Below, in pieces: positions 45,354-56,000 of a DNA stretch of 56,000 bases (positions are counted from its first letter, which is position 1; the number at the start of each line of letters is the position of its first letter). The notes under the pieces were generated by a model. That model saw only the letters and a program-made list of their open reading frames with translations. It did not search any database and was not told the origin of the DNA. The stretch is from Diphasiastrum complanatum (lineage: Eukaryota; Streptophyta; Lycopodiopsida; Lycopodiales; Lycopodiaceae), in contig CM055100.1 in assembly GCA_029204225.1 (NCBI GenBank), positions 2,197,334 to 2,253,333 of the forward strand, in the 5' to 3' direction. The position numbers and the translations under genes are program-made.

Positions 45354-47189
45354 AGAACGAATTAGAGGTTCGTTCCAACATAATGCATCATTTTGTTTGG
45401 CGTCAGTTTGACATCTTGGCGATATGCTTCAGTAGATTTATTGTTTTCGAATATGGAGAATCTGAGCATCAGAGGATGCTGAATTTTGAAAGGAGCACAT
45501 TAATGGCCTTGGCCTTTGTGGATGTTAATGGCCTGTTAGTCTGGCTACCTGGAACGCTATTTGGCCTTGAACCAGTAAGGTGATTTTGAGATAGCACATG
45601 CTCATCTATCCTTTTGAGTAAATCTTAGTTTTTAGTAACTGGTTTGCTTTGTGACTTACATTTGCTTTATCAACTTTTCGACATTTCACACGTCATGTCA
45701 AATGATATTGTGTAAAGTCATCAACTTGTTCCGAGGAAATAACCAGCTTTCATATATTTACGTCTGATTGGATAATGCGTCATGGGACCTTGAAGATATT
45801 GCTGGAGCTGCGATGGCCTTCTGCTGAGCTTTGTGTCACTCCTGTTGTTGCTGATGCTGATTTTACACCTAGGCAGAAAATTGATGTCCATGGTTGGGGT
45901 AGTATGCTGTTCAAAGTGTCGCTGTTTTAAGCTTGTGCGTGAGACTTGAGTGCTGATGGTAGATATTTTCCGGATGGACATTAAAGAAGATTTCAAAGTC
46001 TACAGGGTCCCAGCGCATGCCTGAATGTGGCAAATTTGCTGTCTGCATTGTCGAGGTTTGCCACAATCTCAAGCATTTGATTATCATTTTTAGTGTTCTT
46101 ACTCTTGGCTTTTGTTGGGATTTGCTTGCTATCTAACATCAACCTTCTGAGATCAATTTGCTGTCACGCTGATGTTGCAAACATTCCACTTTCTTTTGAG
46201 CATATAGGTCTTTCGCCTATATGTAGCTTTTGTGCGGCAACAGGAGTTCTGGGTAGGAATAATTCTGTCGAGCAACTAGCTTTCAAAAACTTGTGTTGTA
46301 ATCTACTTTGCAGCTTTTGGTGGTGCACAGACAGGCTTTCAACATAAGATAGAATTTCTTAATATTGTGGCAGCTAGTCATTATTCATGTTGGCCTGATG
46401 GTATCAGTTTAATTTGTTGTCTCCGGAGGGTGCTTCAAGAAAGGTATGATAATAGAAAGATTTTTTAAAAAGTCATATGCCAAGCACTTAGTCCTCATAG
46501 TCATCAATCTCCCTAGCGATATCAATTTTACAAGCCTTTCAGTCTTCACTAACTAAGTCCTCGTGCAATAATTGAAATGTGTAGACATGCCAGAGATGCT
46601 TTGAAAGTGCATTTCCCTCCTCTTTCCTGTTTTAAACGTTCTGTAAAGATTGTGGAAGTTGTGAGGGAATTCCTGCTGTGCTTTTGGTAGCTCCGAGTCT
46701 TAGAACAAGGGCCTGGCTTAGCTTCCCATATCAGTGGAAAGATTATTTTATCCTAGTAAGTAAAGTATATTGTCCAAAGCTGTTATCCTTTATCCCTTCT
46801 AGAGATTTTGTGCACAAATTCCATTCATGAGGCGATTACATCATGTTGATTTGTTGATTCTTAGGGCGTCTACAACTAAATAATCATCGAGAATAACACA
46901 GAAGAGGCAGCTTCGAATTTTTTTTCCAACACTGTTTGGCCGTTGTGATAGAAAAATGAGATCAGTATGTTCCCCAATCAGATCAAATCTTCGTGGGACT
47001 TTGTCTCTGTTGATGACTTGATTCTCATCTTCAACTCTGAAGGTCACAGTCATGTGCACATTCGGAGTCCTATTGGACATTGCAAGGGAGAGAAAATAAT
47101 TGTTGGCCAAAAAAACTACTTACAACAATGCAAATAAATTTCTTAAATCAAAGTGTGTGAATTTTGATATATTCCAATTCTGCATAATA
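45354..47189 (+). other. 3' untranslated and downstream region of the SC35-like gene
   Basis: No conserved reading frame follows the stop. The 3' untranslated region lies here, but no polyadenylation site can be fixed from sequence alone. Nothing else is recognised. Confidence 0.4.
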
Positions 47190-48450
47190 TATATAACAGG
47201 GATGCGTGTCCGGGGGGTTTTGGGCATTTTTGCGCCCCTGTCTGGCGCCCGGGCGCGGGATCGGGCGTGTCCATTCTTAAAAAAAAATAAAAATAAAAAA
47301 TACACTAAAAAAAATATTAAAAAAAAAATGTCAATGTCTGCTGCTGGAGGTCTACTGTAACCGCACCAAGAGATGCAAACCAATCAGCATCGAGGATAAG
47401 ATCGTATCGTGTAAGTGGAATAATATGAAAATCTGCCTGACCAAGGAAATCCAATATGAAAGCTGCTGCGGGCTGGACGTAGGCAATCCGCGTCCGCGTC
47501 CGCGTCCAGCGTCCGGACCCGGACGCGTCCGACCCCCGGACGCAGAGTCGGATGTGTCCATATATTTTTTTTTATTTTTTATAATGTTTTTTAACTCAAA
47601 AAAAAAAGAAAAAAAAGGACGCGTCCGGGGCCCCGACGCACCGGACGCGCGTTCGTGTCCGGGGTCCACCACCTTAGATATATATAATATCTAAGGAAGC
47701 GACCGCGTCCTCGTCCGAACGCGCGTCCGGACGTGGACGCGCCAGAGGTGCGTCCGGATCCCGCATCCGGGTTTTTTTTTATTTTTTTTGTTTTTTTTTT
47801 TTGATTTTGTGTTATTTAGACAAAAAAAAATTAAAAATTTTTTGTCGCGTCCGACCCCGCGTCCGGGACGCGGACGCGGAATGCCCGGCCCGGACCCTCA
47901 TGTCTGATACTAAGGAAGCGACCCCTGCGTCCGAACGCGCGTCCACGTCCGGGTCTTCGGACTCGTCCGTTTTTTTTTTTAAATTGTTTTTTTGATTTTT
48001 TTTAGTTATTTAGCAAAAAAAAAAAGGGATGCGTCCGACCCCACGTCCGGGTCCGGACGCCGGACGCGGAATGTCCGGCCCGGACCCTCATGTTTGGACT
48101 CTGATATATATATATATATATAGATATAGATTCATAGTTGCAGCGAATCGTGAACGAAATTTGTTTTGGGTGCGATTTGGGGAACAAAAAAAACACCGAT
48201 TCGTAGTGAATTGCTGTTTTTTTTGACATCGATTCGCGATTCTCTAATCGCGAATCGTGAGTGCATCTTTGAGATATATATCAGACGTAAGCGTCCACCC
48301 CGGACGCGGCCATTTCGCGTCCGCGTCCGGCGGCCGTTTTTTTTTTAGCTATTTTGCACTAAAAAAATCAAAAGAAGAAGAAGAAGAAGAAGTGCATCCG
48401 AGGTGGACGCTTCCCAGGACGCGCGTCCCCATCCGGGTCCCGCTACCTTT
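47190..48450. repeat. Array of CpG-dense blocks separated by T-run/A-run hinges
   Basis: At least five hinges of the form T-run, GATTTT or TTATTTAGC-like core, A-run lie at about 47278-47329 (inverted), 47563-47616, 47770-47842, 47969-48022 and 48337-48395. Between them are blocks built from GCGTCCGGACGCG-type palindromes. Two blocks share GCGGAATGCCCGGCCCGGAC (about 47877) and its one-base variant (about 48066), 188 bp apart. TAAGGAAGCGACC recurs at 47691 and 47911. The array is tandem, imperfect and extremely rich in CpG next to 30-40 percent GC flanks. Confidence 0.75.

Positions 48451-48453
<3 letters not shown>

Positions 48454-48490
<37 letters not shown>
48454..48490. repeat. (TA)n microsatellite
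   Basis: About 18 TA units, followed by CATACACACA. A shorter (TA)n tract is at 48104-48121. Confidence 0.95.
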
Positions 48491-48494
<4 letters not shown>

Positions 48495-49380
48495 CACACA
48501 GATCATGGTTGATGCACATTTCTGGAAATGCGGTAACGCGTTTCTGAACTGCGTTTTTGGAAATCAGAATGGCTTGTCGTGGTACAGCAGGATTCCAGGA
48601 AATATCAATGCTCAGAGAAATCATGGCTGAAACCATACTGAACCATGGTTGAAACCATACTTCTGTTACTCAGTCTCTGTTAGCATTATCTGAGAAACTG
48701 AGAAAGCCGAAGTGAGTTTCTTTCTGACCACCTAGGCTATGGCATAGAAAAATTGATAATATACTGCTAGCTTCTTCAAAATAGGATAATAGGACAGCTA
48801 TAAGTATTTCCTCTATAATATGCCAAGTCCTTACCAGCTTAGACATTTTGTTATATGTAAGGGAGGATGTGAAATAATCAAGTCTAAATGCATCTGTCGC
48901 AGGCCAACAGGCTATCAAGTCTCCACTCCAATCAATTTTATCTGTAATTATATTTCCGATTCTGCCAGATGTCTGGAACAACGGCCACACCAGGCTGTAT
49001 ATAACAATGTAGACAACCAGCGTGCTAAGAAACTCCATATAACAGTTTTGAACTTTCTTGAGAGCTACAAGCCATGAGCTAGCAGCCACCATCATGAAGC
49101 ACCTTTTAAGCGTAACCCTCAGATGTTGACACCGCAGCAGGAACAAAACAATGTCTTGATTGTGTCCAGAACTCAGTTTACAAGCACTTAAGAGTGTTCG
49201 ACAATGTCATTGCAAAAAACTTACACGACTTTAGTGCTAACAGATTTTTTTTGGGTGCTAGCATTATCAAAGGAGTGACAATGTTTACGCTTTCCTCCTT
49301 GGTATTTAGATAATGTTTACACAGGTTCAAGTCAGTATTGTTTTTTTGTTCTTTGTAAAGAAATAAATATTTTCTTAATT
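48491..49380. other. No gene recognised; one open minus frame
   Basis: A 158-codon minus frame at 48670-49146 has hydrophobic stretches (LVVYIVIYSLVWPLF) but no recognised family. It could be a decayed exon or chance. Short T-rich runs are the only other content. Confidence 0.3.
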
Positions 49381-51894
49381 TTTTTGGGTGCCCGTTCCGG
49401 AACGGGCAACTATGACACACACACACACACATATACATCTCATACTTGCACATGGCGTTCTGGAGATTTTGGTCCGAAACGGTGCCCCAGAACCCCCTTT
49501 CTATTTATTTATTTATTTATTTTTATTTTTAAATATAGGGTTCAAAATGCAAAAAATCTCATGTAGAATTTGATGATAATATTTCAAAACTTTTTTAAGC
49601 ACTATAGGACCCTGTTTTTGCCAGATACTATTAACTTTACAATAGTCGCTGGAATCCCTTAGCTAGTGAAATTGTCGGTCTTCAGAAAAGCCAGTGTTCT
49701 GGAAGCCAATGTTCGGGAAAACTGGCAAGGGTATAGGAATGGAATTGGTAACGTTTTTGGTTTAAACATCGGCAGAAATTTTTAAAACCTAATTTTATTT
49801 TACATTTTTTGACAAGAAACAGCATTGAATCTGCAATTTTTGTATTTATGGATTATATATATATAATATCAATCATGTAAAAATAATAATAATGATTGTA
49901 TTCCGAAACGAGTGTTTTGGAACGTGGATGCTCCATTGTATCTACGAACAACTTGAACCCTAGCTTAGTCATCTTTAGATATAAGAAGCCTTTACTTCAC
50001 GTCAATGTTAAAAGCAAGGTGAATTTACATGCGTGTTTTGATGCTCTTTGTAGCTTTTTGCATGAAATCAAATATTTTGGTTGTCTAAGGTGACGTGTGA
50101 CGATGGAAGCTTTGATGTAGTGTAATTCCACGGGGGTTGTTTCTGGCTTATTTTTCGTTCCTTGTTAGTGGTCAAGAGCATTCAGCAATTGACTTATCTT
50201 AGAATCAAGGTAGTACGAGCCTACCCTTCAAAGATTGTGAAGGTCTCAGTTTTTTCCTCACATTTTATAAGTTTGGCCAAAGACTTTTTGGATGTAGATA
50301 GATGTGTACATATGTTGAGATTGCTCCTTTTACCTATGAGTTGAAACATGCTATCAACCGTGGCACTAGGTGCATACTTCAATATCGTGAATTTGATGTT
50401 CCAACCTTAAGCTTTGAAGCAAATTTCTCCCGAGTGCACTATAATTTTTCATTTCGTTTTCCATTAAAACTTTGCAAACTTTATGGACTTTCTTTATTGG
50501 GAATCCTGATTCGAAACTTTTCGAATCATTTCAAATCGATTGGATTTGAATTGGACTTAAAGAAACCTTTTTTCTTCAAAAAACCTATGACTTTTCTGTT
50601 TTATTTGCCATTCCAAACAAAAGACACGGTTTTTTTATAATTGATTTGTGATTGGATGATTCAAACTCTCAAAAATCACTAGTTGGAAAATGCACCTATG
50701 CCTTGTATATTTCGTATCGACGTATTTCTGAATCGTGAAATAAATATTTTGCTTAAAGTGCTCCAAACATGATTGAATATATGTAATGGCAAAGCTTATG
50801 ACAAGATTTTGGCACATTTGATGACAAAATATCTTTAAAAGTTTATTTGTTACAATATCCAACTAGAATGTAAAGTTTTTGGGCACATATTCTCAATAGT
50901 AAAAACCATTCACACAAGACTATATTCATTTGAAAAACACATAGCTAAACTTTTGATTATAATATATGCTTAAATCAAGATTTAGTCAAAAAATGTTAGT
51001 CTCTTTTCCTCTGTAGATCCAATGCCGAACTTCAATTTTCTATATAATGGGACAATCAGTGGAAATTCAAAATTGTACGTTAATTATGAATATTTTTTGG
51101 GGTTAAATATGTGGCTTATGAAAGGAGAAGCCTCCATTTCAAACAGAAATGATGTGTTCTTAAGACATTGCTTCAAATTTTTTGAATAGAGAATTTGATT
51201 GTCTAAGATTAGATACAAAGTATTGAGCTATTTTCAAATTGTAGCCGTCTTCGAAATGTGGTATGATGGTTAGCACATGGATTAAACTTTGATTCCAAGT
51301 GTGCCAGAGTAGAGATATGACAACATTGAAAGAACATCTATGAAATGTTTGTATGATTGCAAATAAATAATGTTTTTTTGATTATTGTTGTTGGTGAGAA
51401 CGTTGGTGTGTTGTGCATGTTGAGAGCCTAGGAATACATGCACGAAAAAGAGAGGGACTAGAGTTTTTTGCAGCTATATATATGAGTTGCATATGAGGGT
51501 GCATCTAAAGTGTGGGAATGCATGCAAGAAAAATAGGGGACAATAATTTTTTGCTATTTACAACTTGCGTATAGAGGTGTATCTTTCTACCAATTTGGCA
51601 AAGCTTTGTGTACACATCTTAATAAAATAAGATATTAGTTTTTGCCAAACCCGTTGACCAACTTGAGGACATAATATTTTGCAAGGCAATGTAAAACATA
51701 AATATGCGATTTTAAATTGTATTTGGAAGCAGATTTATTGAGTGTATAGCTTGATGTGATGGTGATATGTGCTAAGTAATTTTGAGTTGGATTCAAATAA
51801 TCTAGTATTTGAATTTTTGCTATTTATTTCAAATTTAGAGGCACAAAGTTTTATTTGAGAGAAATTTCAATTTTATCTATGTACATAGTTGTCA
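49381..51894. other. AT-rich gene-free stretch
   Basis: Contents are an 18-bp perfect palindrome GCCCGTTCCGGAACGGGC (49390-49407), a (CA)n run (49416-49430) and (TTTA)n at about 49501-49525. GTTCTGGA/GTTCCGAAAC-type sequences scattered to 49920 may belong to the same family as the hAT-like element. I see no coding region. Confidence 0.4.
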
Positions 51895-52635
51895 TTATAA
51901 ATTCATTGCGTTTCAAAATGTAGAGTTTCGATCATGTTTTGGAACGCTAGTTCTGTTTTGTCATTCCAAAAATTTCAGAACTCTTGTTTGTTTGTTCATT
52001 TTGTTTTGTTCTTGCTTTGGATTTTTTTTGTAGTTTTTGTTTTCATGTCTAGTAAAGAAAATAGCGATAAACAAGCATCTAAATCACATTTAAATACTTT
52101 GTATCATATATCATATTCTAAGCTTTTTAAAATTAAGATGTAGGAACATGTTAAAAATCTTAATTTTATTAACAATACTATATGGATCTGCAAAAGAAGG
52201 ATAATATAGTGACTAATATTTTAATCATGTGCAACATATAATTATGCATATTTTTAGCAAGCTTATATTTATTGTGCACAAATTTTAGAAAAAAGTAATA
52301 TTTATGAGCTAGATTCTCAAAACAGATTCGTACTTTTAGCAAAATTTGCATCAGAAGACCTTTGATTGAATTGCCATTCTTTGTGAATATGCTTGAGCAC
52401 ACGTCTCTTCTAGGATAAGTTAGCGAATGATGATGTTGCCAACATAATTAGAATTATTTAAAATCGGTCTAAACTTCATTTGATGAACATAGTTCACATA
52501 GCGAAAGCATGATTGCAAGAGAAAATCATGCTTAAGAATACCATATATCCAATCAATGACATCGTTTTTTTTATTACTTAGACATGTCGGAACTCCGTTT
52601 TTGAACATCGTTTCGATCCAATTTAGATTGTTATA
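51895..52635 (-). mobile_element. Second member of the hAT-like family (inverted relative of 29079-30192)
   Basis: The reverse complement of about 52060-52250 matches about 29885-30080 over roughly 200 bp, for example GCATAATTATATGTT, ATTAGTCACT and AAGCTTAGAATATGAT in the same order and spacing. Both ends also correspond: TTGGAACG-type sequence near 51937 and GGAACTCCG...ATCCAAT near 52588-52622. It is shorter than the intronic copy and I see no target duplication. Confidence 0.6.
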
Positions 52636-54785
52636 TATTACAATACATTTCATAGGGTGAAGTAAAAGTGTTGGATAGAGGTTCATTAGCCAGTGTACAA
52701 TATTGCCTTTTCAACAATTTTCCTTAGTTGAAGTTTTATATGAAGATTTGTCTAAGTATTTCATTTTGACTGTTCCATCAAGTCGTACCTTGATTAGTCA
52801 ATAGGGGCCCACCTTTGAATTGTAACTTGCAATTGTGAGTCTTAGTGTTATATAATAATTTATATATCTATATCTATCTATCTATCTATCTATATATATA
52901 TATGTATATATTTCAAATATTTCGTTCTCAACTGTTGGTTATGGCATGTCTTTTCTTGGATTTTTGGTTTTCACATTTGTTATTTGTTATCGAATAAAAA
53001 AGCATATTGGATGAATCATTGGTCAATTGGTATTTTTATATGGTTAAAAATAATTATCTCTTATACTTTGAATCGATATAATTGCACATAGTTAATGTAT
53101 AATTAAATATTGGATCAAGTGAATCAAAAGTGTGTGACAAGAAAATTGTAGAGTAGGATATGTTTTAAGAATCTCTTTTAAAACTCTTTATCAAATGTTA
53201 TAGAATATATAGAGTATAGGATTGTTTTGCTGAATTCTAATGTGAAAAATAGAATTATATTGCTTATGACAAATGGTATAACGGAAGCCCTTCAAGTCTA
53301 CACAAAATATATCAAGTATTTGATGAGCTTCCTAGATTAATTAAGCTTATGGAGAAAGTAGATTTATTTTGAAGTCAAAGTGTATAGAAATTTAATTATT
53401 GTACAAATTTTGTACTCCTAAAATTATTTCCCTATAGCTTTATTAAATGTTTTTTTTTTCTTTGTTTAAAATTGTCAATAGTCAAAATTGAAGTTTATTT
53501 TCACAAATGATGTTTTCAAATTTTTTCTACGATTTTTTACTTGTCCTTAAATGAAGTCAACTAAAGAGGTGAAGTCACTTGTTTGGTATGTAAGTGTGGC
53601 ATCCTTCTTCAATTTTCACATTATGTTCCATGTATATGTATTGTAAGATAATTATCAAATATCATAAATCTTGTAATTTATGTTTTTATTCAAAGACATA
53701 TCAACTAGGCCTTATAGCTATGTGGTCTACTCATAAAGTGTGCAAAGATTTCAATTATTTCAATGTCTTAAGAGTAAATAAAATTTTAAATTTAAATCTA
53801 TAAAAGATTTAGGTAATTTTTAACGTAATGAGAGTTCATTGATATGCCTTGTATACCACTTGTGTAGGGGTGATGGGTAATAGCAAATTCAACTCCATTT
53901 GAAAAACATTGATTGGCTTGATGTTTGTTTCTCGTAAAATGAATAAATTGGATACTAAAAATAAAAAAGGTGTTTTGAACATGTAGCTATGAGTGTTTTT
54001 CAGTTCAATCCCAATATGCCCACTCCAATCTACTCTTGCAAATTATTCTTTTGACCAATTTTCTTTTATTTTATTAGGATGGAACTTCATTTGAAAGGGA
54101 GGAGCCATAAATATTAACCTAGAGATTAGATCAAATTATGGTCTTGCTCACATCCACACACCTTGTGTTGATGCATATGGAAGACAGATTTTCAAATACC
54201 ATTAGAAATTTTTTTATGATAAGAGATTTTAAATTTTGAAATGCCAGTTTGAGAGCTTTAAGTGTGAGTTAAGTAGTCTAGGAGTTTAACAGTTCAAAAA
54301 ATTATTGCATACAAAATTTGTAATATCTTATGCAAATGAGAGCTGTTTGTTTAAGGACACCCATCAAGATTTTTCTATATATGTTTTAAAACGAGCACAT
54401 AAGAAAACTTAAAAAAAATGAAAAAGATATCGAAGATTAACATATATTTTTTAAACTATAAGGTATGTTAAAAACTTTTCAATAATAAATGCATAAAAGA
54501 CTATTAATTAAATCAAATTTATATATCTTGTCTTAATTTCAATATTGACTCCAATTAGGTTAGATCATTTATATCAATCTTTGGGATAAAATAATAGGAT
54601 CTCAAATTTTTTTTGATGGTTTTTGTCACTCGATCCATTACATTGAGCTATCATGATTTGGACACTCGATATTGAATTCTCATATCCCTAGCACATTAAA
54701 TGCGTAAAAAAAAAAAATTGTACTTGGAGTTAGGGTTATAATTGAAATGAAAGATGAAAATTCGGTCCAAGATAACTTAAACTTG
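52636..54785. other. AT-rich gene-free stretch
   Basis: The stretch holds a (TATC)n/(TA)n compound microsatellite at about 52860-52908 and otherwise featureless AT-rich sequence. No frame with a recognisable domain is present. Confidence 0.45.
52860..52908. repeat. Compound (TATC)n/(TA)n microsatellite
   Basis: TATATC and TATC units are followed by TA units and TATGTATATA. Confidence 0.9.
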
Positions 54786-56000
54786 ATCCTTGGTCCATAT
54801 AAATCTCTTCTTCTAGATATTCATTTAAAAATGCATTTGAGACATCTAGTTAAAAAACTTGCCATTTGAAAAGACAAGCAATATAAATTATGATTCTAAT
54901 TGATACCATCTTTGCAGTTGGAGCAAAAGTTTCCTCATAATCAAGTCCATAAACTTGAGCAAAACCCTTTGCACAAAGTCTTGCCTTGTACTTGTTGACT
55001 GTGCCATCTTGATTATATTTGACTCAAAAAACCCATTTGCAACCAATGGTGTGCTTGTTGGATGGAAGATCCACAAGTTCCCATGACTTGTTGACAATCA
55101 ATGCATCATATTTCTCCTTCATGGCTAGAAACCATTCCTTTGAGTGCATTATATACATCCTCTGGCTCTTCATGTGAAACAAAATAAGCATAATTAATGG
55201 AGTTGATTGCCTTTATTTCCATATGTAAGTCTCTTAGACTCGGATCTTTCTCTTTGTAATCTCCTTGGTGAAAAAATTCGAGATGATTCTTCCTCAATTC
55301 TTGGGCCCATCTCTCCATGATAATCTTCAAGAGTGATGAAAGGAGAATCCTTTTGAGAATCTTCGATTTCGGCCTCTTCAAAGATGTATTTTTGATTTTC
55401 ATGGAAAATAACATCCCTACTCTCAATTGTAATTGAGGTAGAGGGAACATAATTTATGTAAGCCTTCTTGTTAGATGAATATCTAACCATGATCCTTTTG
55501 ACTGAATTCGGATCATTTCTTTTCCTTGTTTCCAAGGGTATATGACCAAAGCAAGCACATTCAAAAACTCTAAGGTGATCAACCTTAGATTTCTTCTTAA
55601 ACAAGACTTCAAATAGTGATCTTCATGCAAGTGTATTGTGAGGTAATCTATTGCACAAATAGTTTGCACAATTAATTGCTTCTCCCCAATATTCAATAGG
55701 CAAATAAGCTTCAACTTGGATTGCTTTAGCACATTCACATAGAGATCGATTTTTTCTTTTAGCAACTCAATTTTGAGATGGAGAATAAGCACAAAAAAAC
55801 TTCCTCTTAATCCCTTCAATCTCACAATAATCATAGAACTTGTTGGAGATGTATTCACCTCCTCCATCACATCTTAAAGCTTTAACTTTGAAAGAAAATT
55901 GTTTCTCAACATAAGCTTTGAAGATTAGGAAGTGATCAAATACCATAGCTTTTGAAGAAAGTAAGTACAACCAAGTATATCTTGTAAAATGATCAATGAA
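54786..56000 (-). pseudogene. Ty1/copia integrase and RT onset, runs off the window
   Basis: The minus strand from the right edge shows the integrase core (VKALRCDGGGEYISNKFYDY, CEIEGIKRKFFCAYSPSQN). After a TGA comes VAKRKNR, where copia has VAERKNR, so the catalytic Glu is Lys here. The frame continues with LPIEYWGEAINCANYLCNRL, KSKVDHLRVFECACFGHIPL and the pre-RT linker. RT begins (VNKSWELVDLPSNKHTIGCK, VNKYKARLCAKGFAQVYGL, DYEETFAPTAKMVSIRI) with two stops and ends at NAFLNEYLEEEIYMDQ near 54790. The rest of RT and RNase H is missing. Confidence 0.88.

Noticed and set aside
47100-48550. Several Arg/Pro-rich frames on both strands
   Set aside because: They are translations of the CpG-rich repeat blocks, broken by the A/T hinges and without conserved structure.
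48670-49146. 158-codon minus frame as a membrane protein gene
   Set aside because: No recognised family or start context. It lies beside the CpG/hinge repeat array in non-coding sequence; I kept it only as a remark.

Overview
The window looks like nuclear DNA of a flowering plant. The evidence is an intron-rich SR splicing-factor gene of the plant SC35 type, Ty1/copia and Ty3/gypsy LTR retrotransposons with plant-type primer-binding sites (TGGTATCAGAGCC and variants), CACTA (En/Spm) transposon remains, long (CT)n and (TA)n microsatellites and AT-rich intergenic DNA. I cannot name the species. Only one host gene is supported; nearly everything else is transposon-derived.

Layout. 1-1,892 is non-coding with a (CT)n tract. 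1,893-4,796 holds a decayed gypsy gag region joined to an internally deleted copia element that keeps its PBS and an 867-bp 5' LTR (minus strand). 5,930-7,952 is the 3' part of a CACTA element with a palindromic subterminal repeat array; it interrupts a copia gag fragment (7,953-8,322). 8,329-9,630 is a dead copia reverse transcriptase (RT), 9,785-10,623 an unidentified reading frame, and 10,669-12,151 a copia RT sliver joined to the C-terminal half of a CACTA transposase. 12,701-12,838 is a 69-unit (CT)n repeat. 13,544-15,930 is a copia element lacking gag and most of integrase. 16,965-26,045 is a nest of minus-strand elements: a copia element is split by a gag-less chromovirus (18,225-23,637) whose 5' LTR is cut to 46 bp. 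A 146-bp LTR-like unit carrying a tRNA-like segment (26,046-26,191) abuts the host promoter.

The host gene (SC35-like, plus strand, 26,592-45,353) has eight coding exons that join in frame to 358 codons. It encodes an N-terminal RRM and an Arg/Ser-rich C-terminus that includes a seven-copy 15-residue repeat. The upstream region has a telobox flanked by inverted TGGGCT elements. Intron 3 is 15.3 kb and has absorbed a hAT-like non-autonomous element (29,079-30,192), a complete young chromovirus with identical-length LTRs and a TAGTC target duplication (30,519-36,815), a deleted copia (37,856-40,190) and a second chromovirus remnant (about 40,413-41,584).

Downstream, 47,190-48,450 is an array of CpG-dense blocks separated by T-run/A-run hinges. 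49,381-54,785 is AT-rich and gene-free except for an inverted relative of the hAT-like element (about 51,895-52,635). A copia pol fragment runs off the right edge.

Two patterns cut across elements. In-frame stops in otherwise open retrotransposon frames are mostly TAG where Gln (CAG) is expected, as deamination of methylated CHG sites would produce. Both chromovirus leaders (PBS to first gene) carry degenerate repeats with a period near 80-110 bp.
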